Positions 20,273 to 29,222 of a DNA stretch of 34,626 bases are shown here, piece after piece. Source of the DNA: a virus; IMG/VR virus record IMGVR_UViG_3300042924_000296, positions 1-34,626 of that record; one strand, written 5' to 3'. Below the pieces are notes generated by a model that ran no database searches, had not been told where the DNA came from, and was given only the letters and a program-made list of their open reading frames with translations. Made by a program: the position numbers and the translations under genes. Every line of letters starts with the position of its first letter. Within the stretch, counting starts at the first letter, position 1.

Positions 20273-21921
20273 TGAAAACACCGATTCTGGGCGGCACTTA
20301 TGTTGCGCGATCGGTAAATGCTGCCGATGCCCGCATGGTCAATCTTTTCCCCGAGGCCGTACCCGATGGCGGTAAAGAGCCAGGATTTTTAAACCGCGCG
20401 CCGGGGCTGCGTCTTTTGGCAAACATGGGCGATGGCCCTATACGTGGGCTATGGCAGTTTGGCGGCTATGGTTACGCTGTATCTGGCGAAGTGCTGTATA
20501 GAGTTGACAGTCTTTGGCATGTGTTTCCAATTGGCACTGTTTCAGGATCGTCTGGCCCTGTCAGTATGTCCGACAATGGCACGCAGCTATTCATTGCTTG
20601 TAATGGCCCCAGTTTCATATACAACAGTCTGACGTTAGAGTTCAAGCAAATCACTGACCCCGACTTCCCCGGTGCGGTCACGGTAGGCTACATCAACGGC
20701 TACTTTGTGTTCAATGAACCAAACAGCCAGCGAATATGGATTACAACTCTGTTTGATGGTGCATCCATAGACCCGTTGGATTTTGCAAGCGCTGAAGGCT
20801 CGCCTGATGGTTTGGTATCGCTTATTGTTGACCACCGCGAGGCATGGTTGTTTGGGACTAACTCGGTTGAAGTTTGGTATGACTCTGGCGCTGCTGACTT
20901 TCCATTAACACCCGTTCAAGGCGCGTTTAATGAGGTGGGATGTATTGCTGCATTTTCGGTTGCTAAACTTGACAACGGTATTTTTTGGTTAGGTGCTGAT
21001 GCGCGTGGCCGTGGTATTGTTTACCGCGCCAATGGCTACACGGCCCAGCGCGTGTCTACCCATGCTGTTGAATGGCAAATTCAGCAATACGGCAATTTGT
21101 CAGACGCAATTGCATACACATACCAGCAAGACGGCCATTCGTTTTATGTGCTTATTTTCCCATCAGCCAATACCACATGGGTATTTGATGTATCAACAAA
21201 TTTGTGGCATGAACGAGCAGCGTTTATCAACGGGTCATTTACCCGCCATCGGTCAAACTGCCAAATGTCGTTTAACAACGAAATTGTTGTGGGCGACCAT
21301 GAACTTGGCAACATTTATGCTTTTGATTTAGAAGTGTTTTCGGATGACGGTGCAGTGCAAAAGTGGCTTCGGTCATGGAGGGCGCTGCCAGTCGGCACAA
21401 ATGATTTAAAGCGTACCGCCCAGCATTCGCTTCAACTTGACGCTGAAACTGGCGCTATTGAAAATAGCGTGACAACAACACCCATTATTGTTGATCTATC
21501 AAATCCAAATGACACATTGTTAACGGAAGCTGGCGATGTTTTAGTATGGGAGCTTCCCGGAACTGATTCATTGCTGACTGAAAGCAACGAAATTATTGTG
21601 CAAGAGAACGGCGATTTTATGTATATCGACGGCGGGCCTACCGTCATCGGTGGCGCTATTCTTATCGAAGTTGCGTCAATTGAAGCCTTTGCTATTGATC
21701 CACAGGTCATGTTGCGATGGTCAGATGATGGCGGGCACACTTGGAGCAATAGTCATTGGCGGTCAATGGGTAAAACTGGCGCGTATGGCACCCGTGTTAT
21801 CTGGCGTCGATTAGGTATGACGCTGAAGCTGCGTGATCGCGTTTATGAAGTGTCGGGTACTGACCCGATCAAGATTGCCATCATGGGTGCTGAACTTAAC
21901 GTAAGCGCAACCAATGCCTAA
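20272..21921 (+). CDS. tail hub / packaged-DNA stabilisation protein, P22 gp10-like
   Basis: A 549-residue gp10-like hub. It has MKTPILGGTYVARSVNAADA, RMVNLFPEAVPDGGKEPGFL, then a blade-like beta pattern with VEVWYDSGAADFPLTPVQGA, as in the P22 family that stabilises DNA in the head after packaging. The C-terminal third carries an insert with the DSLLTESNEIIVQENGDF block shared with the 54-residue protein at 13803, and the usual VMLRWSDDGGHTWSN ending. It overlaps its neighbours, forming the connector operon. Confidence 0.87.
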   Translation: MKTPILGGTYVARSVNAADARMVNLFPEAVPDGGKEPGFLNRAPGLRLLANMGDGPIRGLWQFGGYGYAVSGEVLYRVDSLWHVFPIGTVSGSSGPVSMSDNGTQLFIACNGPSFIYNSLTLEFKQITDPDFPGAVTVGYINGYFVFNEPNSQRIWITTLFDGASIDPLDFASAEGSPDGLVSLIVDHREAWLFGTNSVEVWYDSGAADFPLTPVQGAFNEVGCIAAFSVAKLDNGIFWLGADARGRGIVYRANGYTAQRVSTHAVEWQIQQYGNLSDAIAYTYQQDGHSFYVLIFPSANTTWVFDVSTNLWHERAAFINGSFTRHRSNCQMSFNNEIVVGDHELGNIYAFDLEVFSDDGAVQKWLRSWRALPVGTNDLKRTAQHSLQLDAETGAIENSVTTTPIIVDLSNPNDTLLTEAGDVLVWELPGTDSLLTESNEIIVQENGDFMYIDGGPTVIGGAILIEVASIEAFAIDPQVMLRWSDDGGHTWSNSHWRSMGKTGAYGTRVIWRRLGMTLKLRDRVYEVSGTDPIKIAIMGAELNVSATNA

Positions 21922-22594
21922 TCCTCAAAACATAACCAAAATCCCTTCGGCGCGGGTTGCGTTAATTGAACCTAATACGGGGTTAATTTCGCGCGAGTGG
22001 TTTAGGTTTTTGAACAACATTTATGTCGTGTCAGGCGGTTCAACTTTGGGTGTTGCTCAAATTGAAAACGGTGGTACAGGTGCGGATAACGCAACGCAAG
22101 CCCGTATAAATTTAGGCGTGGGCACTGGCAACGGTAGCGTTTCACAAGTAACAGGGGCAGGCAACGTAAACGGAATTACTTTAACTGGCGATGTAACAAC
22201 TATTGGCGCGCTTACGTTAGGTGGCACGTTGTCAGATGTTGAGTTAGCAGCTCAAGTTACGGGTATTTTACCCATTGAAAATGGCGGTACGGGTTTAAAC
22301 ACGCGCCCTACAATTGCCACCAAAATAGCCGATTTTGGGCTTGCCCCTTCTGAAGCATGGGTTATCAACAACAAGTCGGGATCGACTTGTACAGTCACTT
22401 TACCCATAGCGTCTTCATGGACGGGCCGTGCGGTAACATTTAAAAACTTGCAGGCCCAGACGTTGGTGTCAGCGTCTAGCAATGTTGCGCCTATCGGCAG
22501 CGCCACGCCGGGCACAGCAATTCTTGCCGCAAGCGTAGGCGCATGGGCTACGCTAGTATCTGACGGCACAAACTGGGTAATCATGGCATCATGA
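21914..22594 (+). CDS. tail fibre-like protein with IENGGTG repeats
   Basis: A 226-residue protein. A short adaptor N-terminus (SREWFRFLNNIYVV) is followed by two ENGGTG repeats (AQIENGGTGADNATQARINL and ILPIENGGTGLNTR), typical of phage fibre shafts, and a beta-rich tip that ends TLVSDGTNWVIMAS. It is likely a tail fibre or needle-like part attached to the gp10 hub. Its start overlaps the hub gene by eight bases and its stop overlaps the next gene. Confidence 0.78.
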   Translation: MPNPQNITKIPSARVALIEPNTGLISREWFRFLNNIYVVSGGSTLGVAQIENGGTGADNATQARINLGVGTGNGSVSQVTGAGNVNGITLTGDVTTIGALTLGGTLSDVELAAQVTGILPIENGGTGLNTRPTIATKIADFGLAPSEAWVINNKSGSTCTVTLPIASSWTGRAVTFKNLQAQTLVSASSNVAPIGSATPGTAILAASVGAWATLVSDGTNWVIMAS

Positions 22595-23148
22595 TCACAT
22601 ACGCACCATCCTCAGTAACATACGGCAAAGGCTTTGCTGTTGCTGATCCTGAGCGCGTCAAAGTTGAATTTCGAGAGAAAATCTTGATTATTGAAAAAGG
22701 TTTGCAAGATTTGATCGACAGCGGTGTGGCTCAGTCAACCCTTGAAGATTGCACCCTAACCCATTACTTTACGCCAAAAGACGAAAAGTATGGATGCTGC
22801 ACTTATGCCCGCGAAATGATGATCCCAAAAGGAACATTGATTATTGGCAAGATTCATCGCCACCAGCATTTGAATTTTATTGCCAAGGGTAAAGTGACCG
22901 TTTTTACAGAATTTGGTCAAAAACACCTACAAGGCCCGTGTACTTTTGTGTCTGAAATAGGTTTAAAACGTGCAGTTTACGCTGAAGAAGATACACTATG
23001 GACAACTGTCCATTTAACCGAGTTCCAATCTGAAGCAGAACTGGATAAAATCGAGCAAGAAGTCATTTCACCGTCGTATGATGAAATGGGTTTAATTGCA
23101 TCTATTGACGCTTTGCCGAAACTGACGGCGCAAGGAGATAAATTATGA
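22591..23148 (+). CDS. cupin-fold protein in the tail operon
   Basis: A 185-residue protein whose middle is a cupin barrel: CTYAREMMIPKGTLIIGKIH, HRHQHLNFIAKGKVTVFTE, FGQKHLQGPCTFVSEIG and EEDTLWTTVHLTEFQSE. The His pair in KIHRHQH, a downstream His in KKHL-like position and a Glu/His near TVHL could hold a metal ion. Such cupins sit in structural operons of some environmental podoviruses, where they could be virion parts or modify host or fibre surfaces. Enzyme activity is not shown. It overlaps both neighbours by four bases. Confidence 0.75.
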   Translation: MITYAPSSVTYGKGFAVADPERVKVEFREKILIIEKGLQDLIDSGVAQSTLEDCTLTHYFTPKDEKYGCCTYAREMMIPKGTLIIGKIHRHQHLNFIAKGKVTVFTEFGQKHLQGPCTFVSEIGLKRAVYAEEDTLWTTVHLTEFQSEAELDKIEQEVISPSYDEMGLIASIDALPKLTAQGDKL

Positions 23149-24620
23149 CATGGGGTCTTGTAGCCGTAGCCGGCGCCATTACAGTTGGCGCAGTGACATC
23201 ATCAAAAGCCGCTAAAAGTGCGGCAGACACTCAAGTTGCTGGCGCTGAAAAAGCAGGCGACGTATCGTTAACGATTGCAGAAAAACAAATTGCTGCGCAA
23301 AAAGACGCATTAGCGTTACAACTTGCTGCCGACAAAGACAGTGTTGACAAGCAAATTGCGGCGCAACAAAATACATTAACACAAACGCTTGCCGCCCAAA
23401 AAACAGCCGCAGATGCTGGTAACGCTGCTGCGGCTGCAGCACTTGACAAACAACTTGCGGCGCAAAAAGCGGCGTTAGATCAGACTTTAGGTTTGCAACG
23501 CGAATTGTTTAACAAGCAAGTTGAAAACCTTAGTTCGTTTAAAGAAGCGGGTGAAACTGGCCAAGCTAGGATGATGGATCTTCTTGGCTTAAGTGGTAAC
23601 ACAAAAGCCCCAGGTTATGGTTCAGCAGCCGCTGCATTTAAAGTGGAAGGGTTTGATCCCAACACGTTGTTTGAGCAATTTAACGCCAAACAAATGGAAG
23701 AAGACCCAGGTTATGCGTTTCGTTTAGCCGAAGGTCAAAAAGCCATTGAACGCTCAACGGCAGCCAAAGGCGGTTTGCAATCTGGTTCTGCACTTAAAGC
23801 CGCTGCTCGATATGGTCAGGAAATGGGTTCTCAGGAATACCAAAATGCTTTTAACCGTTTTCAAGCCAACAAAGCATTTCAAGCCCAAGAGTACGGCAAC
23901 GCTTTTAATCGCTTTACTACTGAGCGTCAAAACCAACTTGCGCCTTTGCAAGCCTTGACAGCTAGTGGTCAGGCTTCAGCGGCAGGCCAAGCCGCTGCTG
24001 CTGGTAATTTTGCATCTGGCGCGTCACAAGCCATTCAAAATGCTGGTGCTGGCGCAAGCACTGCTTACGGTAATTACGGCGCAACCGCTAGTGATATTGC
24101 CGCACGAACTGGCGCAGGCGCATCTGCTGCGTATGGTAATTACGGCGCTGGTACGTCAAACACGTATGCTGGCTCTAACGCTGCGCGTCAAAGCGCGTAT
24201 GGTGGGTATGGAAGTAATTTGACTAACATCTATGGCACTCAAGGCGCTAACCAAATCAATGCAATTACTGGTGCAGCCAACGCTAGAGCCGCAGGGCAAA
24301 TTGGTTCGGCAAACGCAATTTCCAATGCTTTGGGCCAAGCCACTAGCGTGTATGGTATGTATAACCAAAATCAATTGTTAAATAGATACCTTAATCCAAC
24401 TGGTTCTGATATTTCAATTAAAGAAAACATTCGACAAATTGGCGTATTAAGCAATGGCCTTGGTGTGTACGAATATGAGTACAAGCCTGCGTACAAAAAC
24501 ACATGGGGGCATGGCCAACAAATTGGTGTTATGGCGCAAGAAGTTGAGAAGATTATTCCAGAGGCCGTTAGTGTCCATTCTGACGGCTACAAGATGGTTG
24601 ATTACTCAAAAATCCATTGA
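23145..24620 (+). CDS. DNA ejection-type virion protein with C-terminal S74 chaperone domain
   Basis: A 491-residue protein. Residues 30-125 are an Ala-, Gln- and Lys-rich coiled coil; then the DPGYAFRLAEGQKAIERSTA and EYQNAFNRFQANKAFQAQE segment found in phage DNA-transfer proteins; then AYGNYGA-type repeats. The C-terminus is a peptidase S74 (intramolecular chaperone) domain with the SDISIKENI Ser-Lys site, GVMAQEVEKIIPEAV and KMVDY. Such domains cut themselves off after trimer folding. Fusion to an ejection protein rather than a fibre is less common but known. It overlaps the cupin gene by four bases. Confidence 0.82.
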   Translation: MTWGLVAVAGAITVGAVTSSKAAKSAADTQVAGAEKAGDVSLTIAEKQIAAQKDALALQLAADKDSVDKQIAAQQNTLTQTLAAQKTAADAGNAAAAAALDKQLAAQKAALDQTLGLQRELFNKQVENLSSFKEAGETGQARMMDLLGLSGNTKAPGYGSAAAAFKVEGFDPNTLFEQFNAKQMEEDPGYAFRLAEGQKAIERSTAAKGGLQSGSALKAAARYGQEMGSQEYQNAFNRFQANKAFQAQEYGNAFNRFTTERQNQLAPLQALTASGQASAAGQAAAAGNFASGASQAIQNAGAGASTAYGNYGATASDIAARTGAGASAAYGNYGAGTSNTYAGSNAARQSAYGGYGSNLTNIYGTQGANQINAITGAANARAAGQIGSANAISNALGQATSVYGMYNQNQLLNRYLNPTGSDISIKENIRQIGVLSNGLGVYEYEYKPAYKNTWGHGQQIGVMAQEVEKIIPEAVSVHSDGYKMVDYSKIH

Positions 24621-24634
24621 TTTAAGGAATAGAC

Positions 24635-26206
24635 ATGCCACTTGATCCCAACATTATTCTTGGTGCAAAACCAGCACAAATTGATTTTGCACAGTTTTCG
24701 CCAATCAATACGTTGATGACTGCGATGAAGTTTAAGCAACTTGACCAAGAAGGTCAATTAAATGCACTTACGCTAAAAGAACGTAAAGACTTGCAAACTT
24801 TTATGGCTGAAAATCCCGATTTAACTAAGCCAGAAACTCGTTATAAGTTGGCAACCCAGTTTGGTGAAAGCGGCCGTAAACTTTCTACTGGTGTAACTGA
24901 AATTGGTAAGGCTCAAACCGAAGAAGCCAAACGCCGCGATGAGTTAACAGTGTCTAAAACGGCTCAATACCGTGACGCACTTCGTGATGTGACCGACCAA
25001 CGTGGTGCGCTTAAATGGCTTCAAACCCAACAACAAGACCCAGACATGGCAGGCTCTCCTGTTACCAAGGTTTCCATCATGGACGCTGCGCGAGCAATTC
25101 CTGCTGACCCTGAAGGTTTTGCCGATTGGAAAAACAAAGCCGCGTTAGGTTTGAGTGAGTACATCAAACAAAACAAACCAGTTACTTTTGCTCAAGATTT
25201 AGGCCCTACTGGACGTGTCCTTTCAAGGCCAGGGTTAGGCGGCCCAGCCACTCTTGTGCCCGGCAGCGACTACACCAAAGGCAAAACATTTGCTGACCTT
25301 ACCGCAGAAAGACAAGCATCTACTTCTGCTGGTCAGCTTGGATTGGCTCAACGCAAATTTGCTTGGGAGCAGGCAAACCCAGGCTACGAAATCAAAGAAG
25401 CCGAAGACGGCTCAATTGTGGGTGTTAATAAACGCACATTGCAAGCATTTCCTGTTTCCCTTGGTGGCCCTGCTCCAGCAGCTGCACCAACAGAGCCAGC
25501 GGCTGGCACGGGTATGCCTGGCGCTCGCGCACCAGCGGCTAGTGCTGTTGTGCCAGCAATCCCTGGCATGACTAGCGTCTTGGATCAAAGAGCGCCAGCA
25601 ACGGCTCCCGTGGCCGGTACGCCATTGATGGGTAAAGGCACGGCAATGACCGAAACCCAAAGCAATGCAGCCATGTTTGGCGGTGCAATGAATCAAGCAC
25701 AAAACACCATTAAAGAGTTGGAAAAATCAGGCACTGTTAGAAATGCAGTTGTGCCTGGCCTTTTGACCGGATTGGCGCAATTAGTTCCATTTGGCGTTGG
25801 TGAAAACATGGGAAATGTTATTCAATCAACATTTAATGCAGACCCAACTGGCTTAGTTGGCCCAAATGCGGCTCAACAAAAATTAGCGCAAGCACAGTTG
25901 GCTTTTGCTACTGCTTATTTGCGTAAGACTTCTGGCGCTGCTTTTGGTGCGTCTGAGGTGGCTAATACAATTAAAGAGTTTTTCCCCTTAGTTGGTGAAG
26001 GTGAAAAAGTAATTGCACAAAAAACAGCTGCTAGAGAACGTGCTGTTGAAGGTATGAAAATTTCTACCACCAAAGAAGGTAGAAAATACATTGAAAATTA
26101 TGGCGGTGGAAACGCTCCTGCTGCCGCAGGCGGTGGTGGTGGGGCTATACCCAACGCAACGGCAACCAATCCATTGGGGCTGACATTACCTGGAGTCAGA
26201 AGATAA
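24635..26206 (+). CDS. candidate ejection (internal virion) protein 1
   Basis: A 523-residue protein. The N-terminal third is helical and Lys/Glu-rich (MKFKQLDQEGQLNALTLKER), followed by a Pro- and Ala-rich linker around residues 270-330. The C-terminal domain (MTETQSNAAMFGGAMNQAQN through FATAYLRKTSGAAFGASEVA) I recall from inner proteins of P22-like and other short-tailed phages. No enzymatic motif is seen. It is likely carried in the head and ejected with DNA to form a channel. It lies 14 bases after the previous stop, with AAGGAA upstream. Confidence 0.72.
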   Translation: MPLDPNIILGAKPAQIDFAQFSPINTLMTAMKFKQLDQEGQLNALTLKERKDLQTFMAENPDLTKPETRYKLATQFGESGRKLSTGVTEIGKAQTEEAKRRDELTVSKTAQYRDALRDVTDQRGALKWLQTQQQDPDMAGSPVTKVSIMDAARAIPADPEGFADWKNKAALGLSEYIKQNKPVTFAQDLGPTGRVLSRPGLGGPATLVPGSDYTKGKTFADLTAERQASTSAGQLGLAQRKFAWEQANPGYEIKEAEDGSIVGVNKRTLQAFPVSLGGPAPAAAPTEPAAGTGMPGARAPAASAVVPAIPGMTSVLDQRAPATAPVAGTPLMGKGTAMTETQSNAAMFGGAMNQAQNTIKELEKSGTVRNAVVPGLLTGLAQLVPFGVGENMGNVIQSTFNADPTGLVGPNAAQQKLAQAQLAFATAYLRKTSGAAFGASEVANTIKEFFPLVGEGEKVIAQKTAARERAVEGMKISTTKEGRKYIENYGGGNAPAAAGGGGGAIPNATATNPLGLTLPGVRR

Positions 26207-28107
26207 TGGCCACACTTGCAGAGTTTCGCGCACAGTATCCACAATATGATGATGTGCCAGATGTTGCTCTGGCCGACTCATTGCATGAAAAATTTTATTC
26301 AAAAATACCCAAAATGGACTTTTACAAGACCATTGGGTTGGGTTCTGCTGCGGCAATACCGGGTGCTGAAAATGTTGTAACTGGTAAAAAAGAACCAGAA
26401 GTATCAATGCGTGACCGCATCATGGGTGCGATTGAAACTCCATTTGCAGTTGCCGCTACATTGGGCGGCGCTGCTATTGCACCAATTGTTGGCGTTGCTG
26501 GCACTTTGGCTAGTGGCAAATACGGCACTCAAGAAGGCATTCGCGCTGGCGAAGAAGCTGCCAAGTCTGTCATGTATCAACCACGCACACAAACGGCTAG
26601 ACAGGCTTTGGGTGCTGTTGGTGAGTTCTTGCAACCAGTTACAAGTGCTTTGCCACCAACACTTGGCGCAGCTGGGACAACGCTGAATGCGTTGGCTCCC
26701 GCAAGCGCAATGCAAGTTAATGCGCTTGCCCGTCCTATTGTAAGACAGGCAACAGTGCCAGTTCAAAATGCCTTGGCCAATGTAATGACACGCGAACAAC
26801 CGCCTTCTATGGTTGGCATGGGCGCTGCCAGCACTGATGAAGCCTTAATGCGTCAAGAACGCCTTAACCGTTTTAATATCCCTGCAACAGCTGGTGAACG
26901 CACTAAAAACTTGGCACAACAACAATTTGAGGCAGAAGTTGGGCGCGGTGTAGTAACGGGCATTTCTGAAGAAGCCAAAACTAAATTGGCCGAGCAAATG
27001 GGTGGTTTTAAAGCAAACCAACAAAAAGCCATTGTGCAAAACTTTGAGCGCATGACCAATGAGGTAGGCGCTGAAGTGGCTGATCCAACTCAAATGCGCG
27101 CTGTTGGCAAGATTGTTGACAAAGCACTTAATGATGAGTACACCAAAAAATATAACGCATACAAAGCGTTGTACAAAACAGCAGATGAGGCTGGCGAAAC
27201 ATTACAACAAGTGCCCTATCAAAGTTTGCTTGACTTTATTGAAACCAAAACGCCAACACAACGTCAAAAATTAGACCCAATTTTGGACTCTGTAGCTGAG
27301 TCATTAAGAATGAATGACCCGCAAGGCACTGGAGCAATTTCAGTTCGAGCGCTTGAAGACATTTACCAACAAATTGGCACGGTCAAAGACTCAGCAAATG
27401 CCAAGCCTATGAAAAACATCATTACCCAAATAGGTGAAGGTGCTGGAGGTGAGTTTTATCAAAAAGCAAGGGCAGCCAGAGCGCAGTTGGCCAAAGAGTT
27501 TGAAGATGTTAGACGTGTGGACAAGTTGCTTGGCACAAAAGCTGGTTACGCTGACCGCCAAGTGGCGCTTGATGATGTGTATAAGTATGTGGTGCTTGAC
27601 GGCTCATTGGAAGAAATGCGCACAGTCACCAAATTACTTAAAAAAGGCGGTAAACAGGGTGAGCAGGCGTATGCAGAGTTAAAAGGCCAAACTATTCAGA
27701 ACATGAAAGACATGTTAATTAAAAGCGATCAACCGTCTTTTAGAAACCTTAACACCCTTGTTAATCAACTTGATGCCGAAGACAAATTGGTCTACATGTT
27801 TGGCAAAAAAGGGCGCGATGAAATTATGGACTTGCGCGATGCTGTTCAAGATGTTTTAGTTAAACAGCCTGGCGCTGTAAATTACAGCAACACCTCTGGT
27901 GCTGTCTTGCGTGGCCTTGAGGCTTTGCAGTCAATAAGGTTTCCAGGCGCTAAACCAGCTGCTGAATTTGCCCGTACCCGCGAAGTAACTGGCAAAGTGC
28001 AGGAAGCCCTAAAACAACCCAATCAGTTGGCTCCAAAACAAACTAACGAGAACGCATTGGCAAACCAACCTTTCCGCATAGAAATTCGTGGAACGGGTAA
28101 AAAATAA
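26206..28107 (+). CDS. candidate ejection (internal virion) protein 2
   Basis: A 633-residue protein starting ATLAEFRAQYPQYDDVPDVA, followed by LADSLHEKFYSKIP, a short domain that I recall at the start of many phage inner virion proteins. Residues about 40-110 contain Gly- and Ala-rich hydrophobic stretches (FAVAATLGGAAIAPIVGVAG), possibly membrane-active; the rest is long, charged helices. No lysozyme or transglycosylase motif is clear. Together with the two genes before it, it should form the ejected channel. Its ATG overlaps the previous stop (TAATG), and it ends in TAATG with the next gene. Confidence 0.72.
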   Translation: MATLAEFRAQYPQYDDVPDVALADSLHEKFYSKIPKMDFYKTIGLGSAAAIPGAENVVTGKKEPEVSMRDRIMGAIETPFAVAATLGGAAIAPIVGVAGTLASGKYGTQEGIRAGEEAAKSVMYQPRTQTARQALGAVGEFLQPVTSALPPTLGAAGTTLNALAPASAMQVNALARPIVRQATVPVQNALANVMTREQPPSMVGMGAASTDEALMRQERLNRFNIPATAGERTKNLAQQQFEAEVGRGVVTGISEEAKTKLAEQMGGFKANQQKAIVQNFERMTNEVGAEVADPTQMRAVGKIVDKALNDEYTKKYNAYKALYKTADEAGETLQQVPYQSLLDFIETKTPTQRQKLDPILDSVAESLRMNDPQGTGAISVRALEDIYQQIGTVKDSANAKPMKNIITQIGEGAGGEFYQKARAARAQLAKEFEDVRRVDKLLGTKAGYADRQVALDDVYKYVVLDGSLEEMRTVTKLLKKGGKQGEQAYAELKGQTIQNMKDMLIKSDQPSFRNLNTLVNQLDAEDKLVYMFGKKGRDEIMDLRDAVQDVLVKQPGAVNYSNTSGAVLRGLEALQSIRFPGAKPAAEFARTREVTGKVQEALKQPNQLAPKQTNENALANQPFRIEIRGTGKK

Positions 28108-28328
28108 TGGACACGCAAGTTCTTTTTAACATTGCGGTCAGTTTGGCAGGCTTTTTAGGCGGCTGGGTGTTGAACAACATCTATCGTTCGCTTGAGCGCC
28201 TTGACACCGACGTGCGGGCAATGCCTTTGAACTATGTTAGCCGCGACGATTACCGCGCTGACATGCGCGACATCAAAGAAATGCTTGGCAAAATCTTTGA
28301 TAAACTGGACAACAAGGTAGACAAATGA
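28107..28328 (+). CDS. single-pass membrane protein at the start of the lysis block
   Basis: A 73-residue protein: one N-terminal membrane segment (VLFNIAVSLAGFLGGWVLNN) and then a charged helix with LPLNYVSRDDYRADMRDIKE-like spacing and a Lys-rich end (FDKLDNKVDK). Small proteins of this type precede holin genes in many phages and may be holin-like or spanin-linked, with no proven function. Its ATG overlaps the TAA of the ejection protein gene and its TGA overlaps the next ATG. Confidence 0.68.
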   Translation: MDTQVLFNIAVSLAGFLGGWVLNNIYRSLERLDTDVRAMPLNYVSRDDYRADMRDIKEMLGKIFDKLDNKVDK

Positions 28329-28420
28329 AAGATTGGGCCGAAGCAATTATTGCGGCGGTCTTTGTTGTGGCCTTTGTCATTTTTAGCCTTTATACAATTG
28401 CATGGAGTTGGGCGTGGTAA
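28325..28420 (+). CDS. 31-residue membrane protein
   Basis: MKDWAEAIIAAVFVVAFVIF followed by SLYTIAWSWAW. Nearly the whole chain is one membrane helix. The ATG overlaps the previous TGA (ATGA), and the next ATG follows the TAA without a gap. The strict packing in a lysis block supports it. It could be a small holin, an antiholin or a holin accessory peptide. Confidence 0.6.
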   Translation: MKDWAEAIIAAVFVVAFVIFSLYTIAWSWAW

Positions 28421-28708
28421 ATGCGTTGGCTCATTCTGTTACTGCTGTTGGGGCTAGTTGGAGCCGTAGCCAAGAATGGCTGTCATGTGCGCGAGTTTTG
28501 GTCAATTGCTTACACAATTCACAACCCGTCCGAGCGCCATCAACAGATGTCTATGTGGCTAACAAACAATGCGCAGCACTGTCGATCCCAAGATTATGTG
28601 GTGATGTGGAACAATTTATCAGAGTGGGCTGGCGCAGCAGATTCAGCAGAACTTAGAACTAAAGTCATTCATGGATACAAAGACGCGCTTGATCGGGAAA
28701 AGAAGTGA
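28421..28708 (+). CDS. secreted or membrane-anchored small protein in the lysis block
   Basis: A 95-residue protein with an N-terminal hydrophobic stretch (MRWLILLLLLGLVGAVA) that looks like a signal peptide or anchor, followed by a soluble part with Cys at about 21 and 54 (KNGCHVREF, AQHCRSQ). No clear lipobox is seen because Lys-Asn-Gly precedes the Cys. It might be an outer-membrane or periplasmic lysis partner, but it does not look like a standard spanin. It overlaps the next gene through GTGA. Confidence 0.62.
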   Translation: MRWLILLLLLGLVGAVAKNGCHVREFWSIAYTIHNPSERHQQMSMWLTNNAQHCRSQDYVVMWNNLSEWAGAADSAELRTKVIHGYKDALDREKK

Positions 28709-28944
28709 AGATCAGTTTCGACAAATGGTATCCAGTGGTGCTGCCGCAAGTCAATTTGCAGGCAGAAGTTTTTGCCAAGCGGGTAGATAAGTTAAACGCT
28801 GAACGTGCGGTTCAAGTGCAAGTGGATCAACAAGTCAAAAAGTTCCACCAGTATGAGTATGAGATTTACGAATATAGAATGCGACAGATCACGATAAACA
28901 TTGACATTACCAATCTGAAACGAAAAATTGATGCCCTTGTATGA
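28705..28944 (+). CDS. small helical protein in the lysis block
   Basis: A 79-residue protein starting MKISFDKWYPVVLPQ (GTG start at 28705 inside the previous stop). It has coiled-coil-like stretches (FAKRVDKLNAERAVQVQVDQ, FHQYEYEIYEYRMRQ) and no membrane segment. I do not recognise a family. Position suggests a virion or lysis-related role. The stop overlaps the next ATG (ATGA). Confidence 0.55.
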   Translation: MKISFDKWYPVVLPQVNLQAEVFAKRVDKLNAERAVQVQVDQQVKKFHQYEYEIYEYRMRQITINIDITNLKRKIDALV

Positions 28945-29222
28945 CCAAGAAACCGATACCCAAAACTCCCTTGAAGCCCACACCGGACACAAGGGACAAG
29001 CTGACGTTGTACGTCACACTCATGGTAAGCACAACCCTATGTATCTCCGTGTTAGCCATGGTGGTCAGCTTTATGTTGGGGCTGTGGGCCAAAGAGGTGG
29101 ACAACGCCGAGATTTTCAAAATGATTTCACCCGCTTTTTCTACTCTTATCGGCGGCATGATTGGATTCCTGTCTGGTATCAAACTCATGCAAAATGACGA
29201 CTCTAAGGACAAAAAATGCTGA
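28941..29222 (+). CDS. two-pass membrane protein, holin candidate
   Basis: A 93-residue protein: a charged, Pro-rich N-terminus (TKKPIPKTPLKPTPDTRDK), one strong membrane segment (LMVSTTLCISVLAMVVSFML), a short loop and a second, weaker one (FSTLIGGMIGFLSGI), then a charged tail (DDSKDKKC). Two segments with short charged ends are the layout of class II holins. It overlaps the holin-family gene downstream by seven bases, so the two may act as a pair. Confidence 0.6.
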   Translation: MTKKPIPKTPLKPTPDTRDKLTLYVTLMVSTTLCISVLAMVVSFMLGLWAKEVDNAEIFKMISPAFSTLIGGMIGFLSGIKLMQNDDSKDKKC

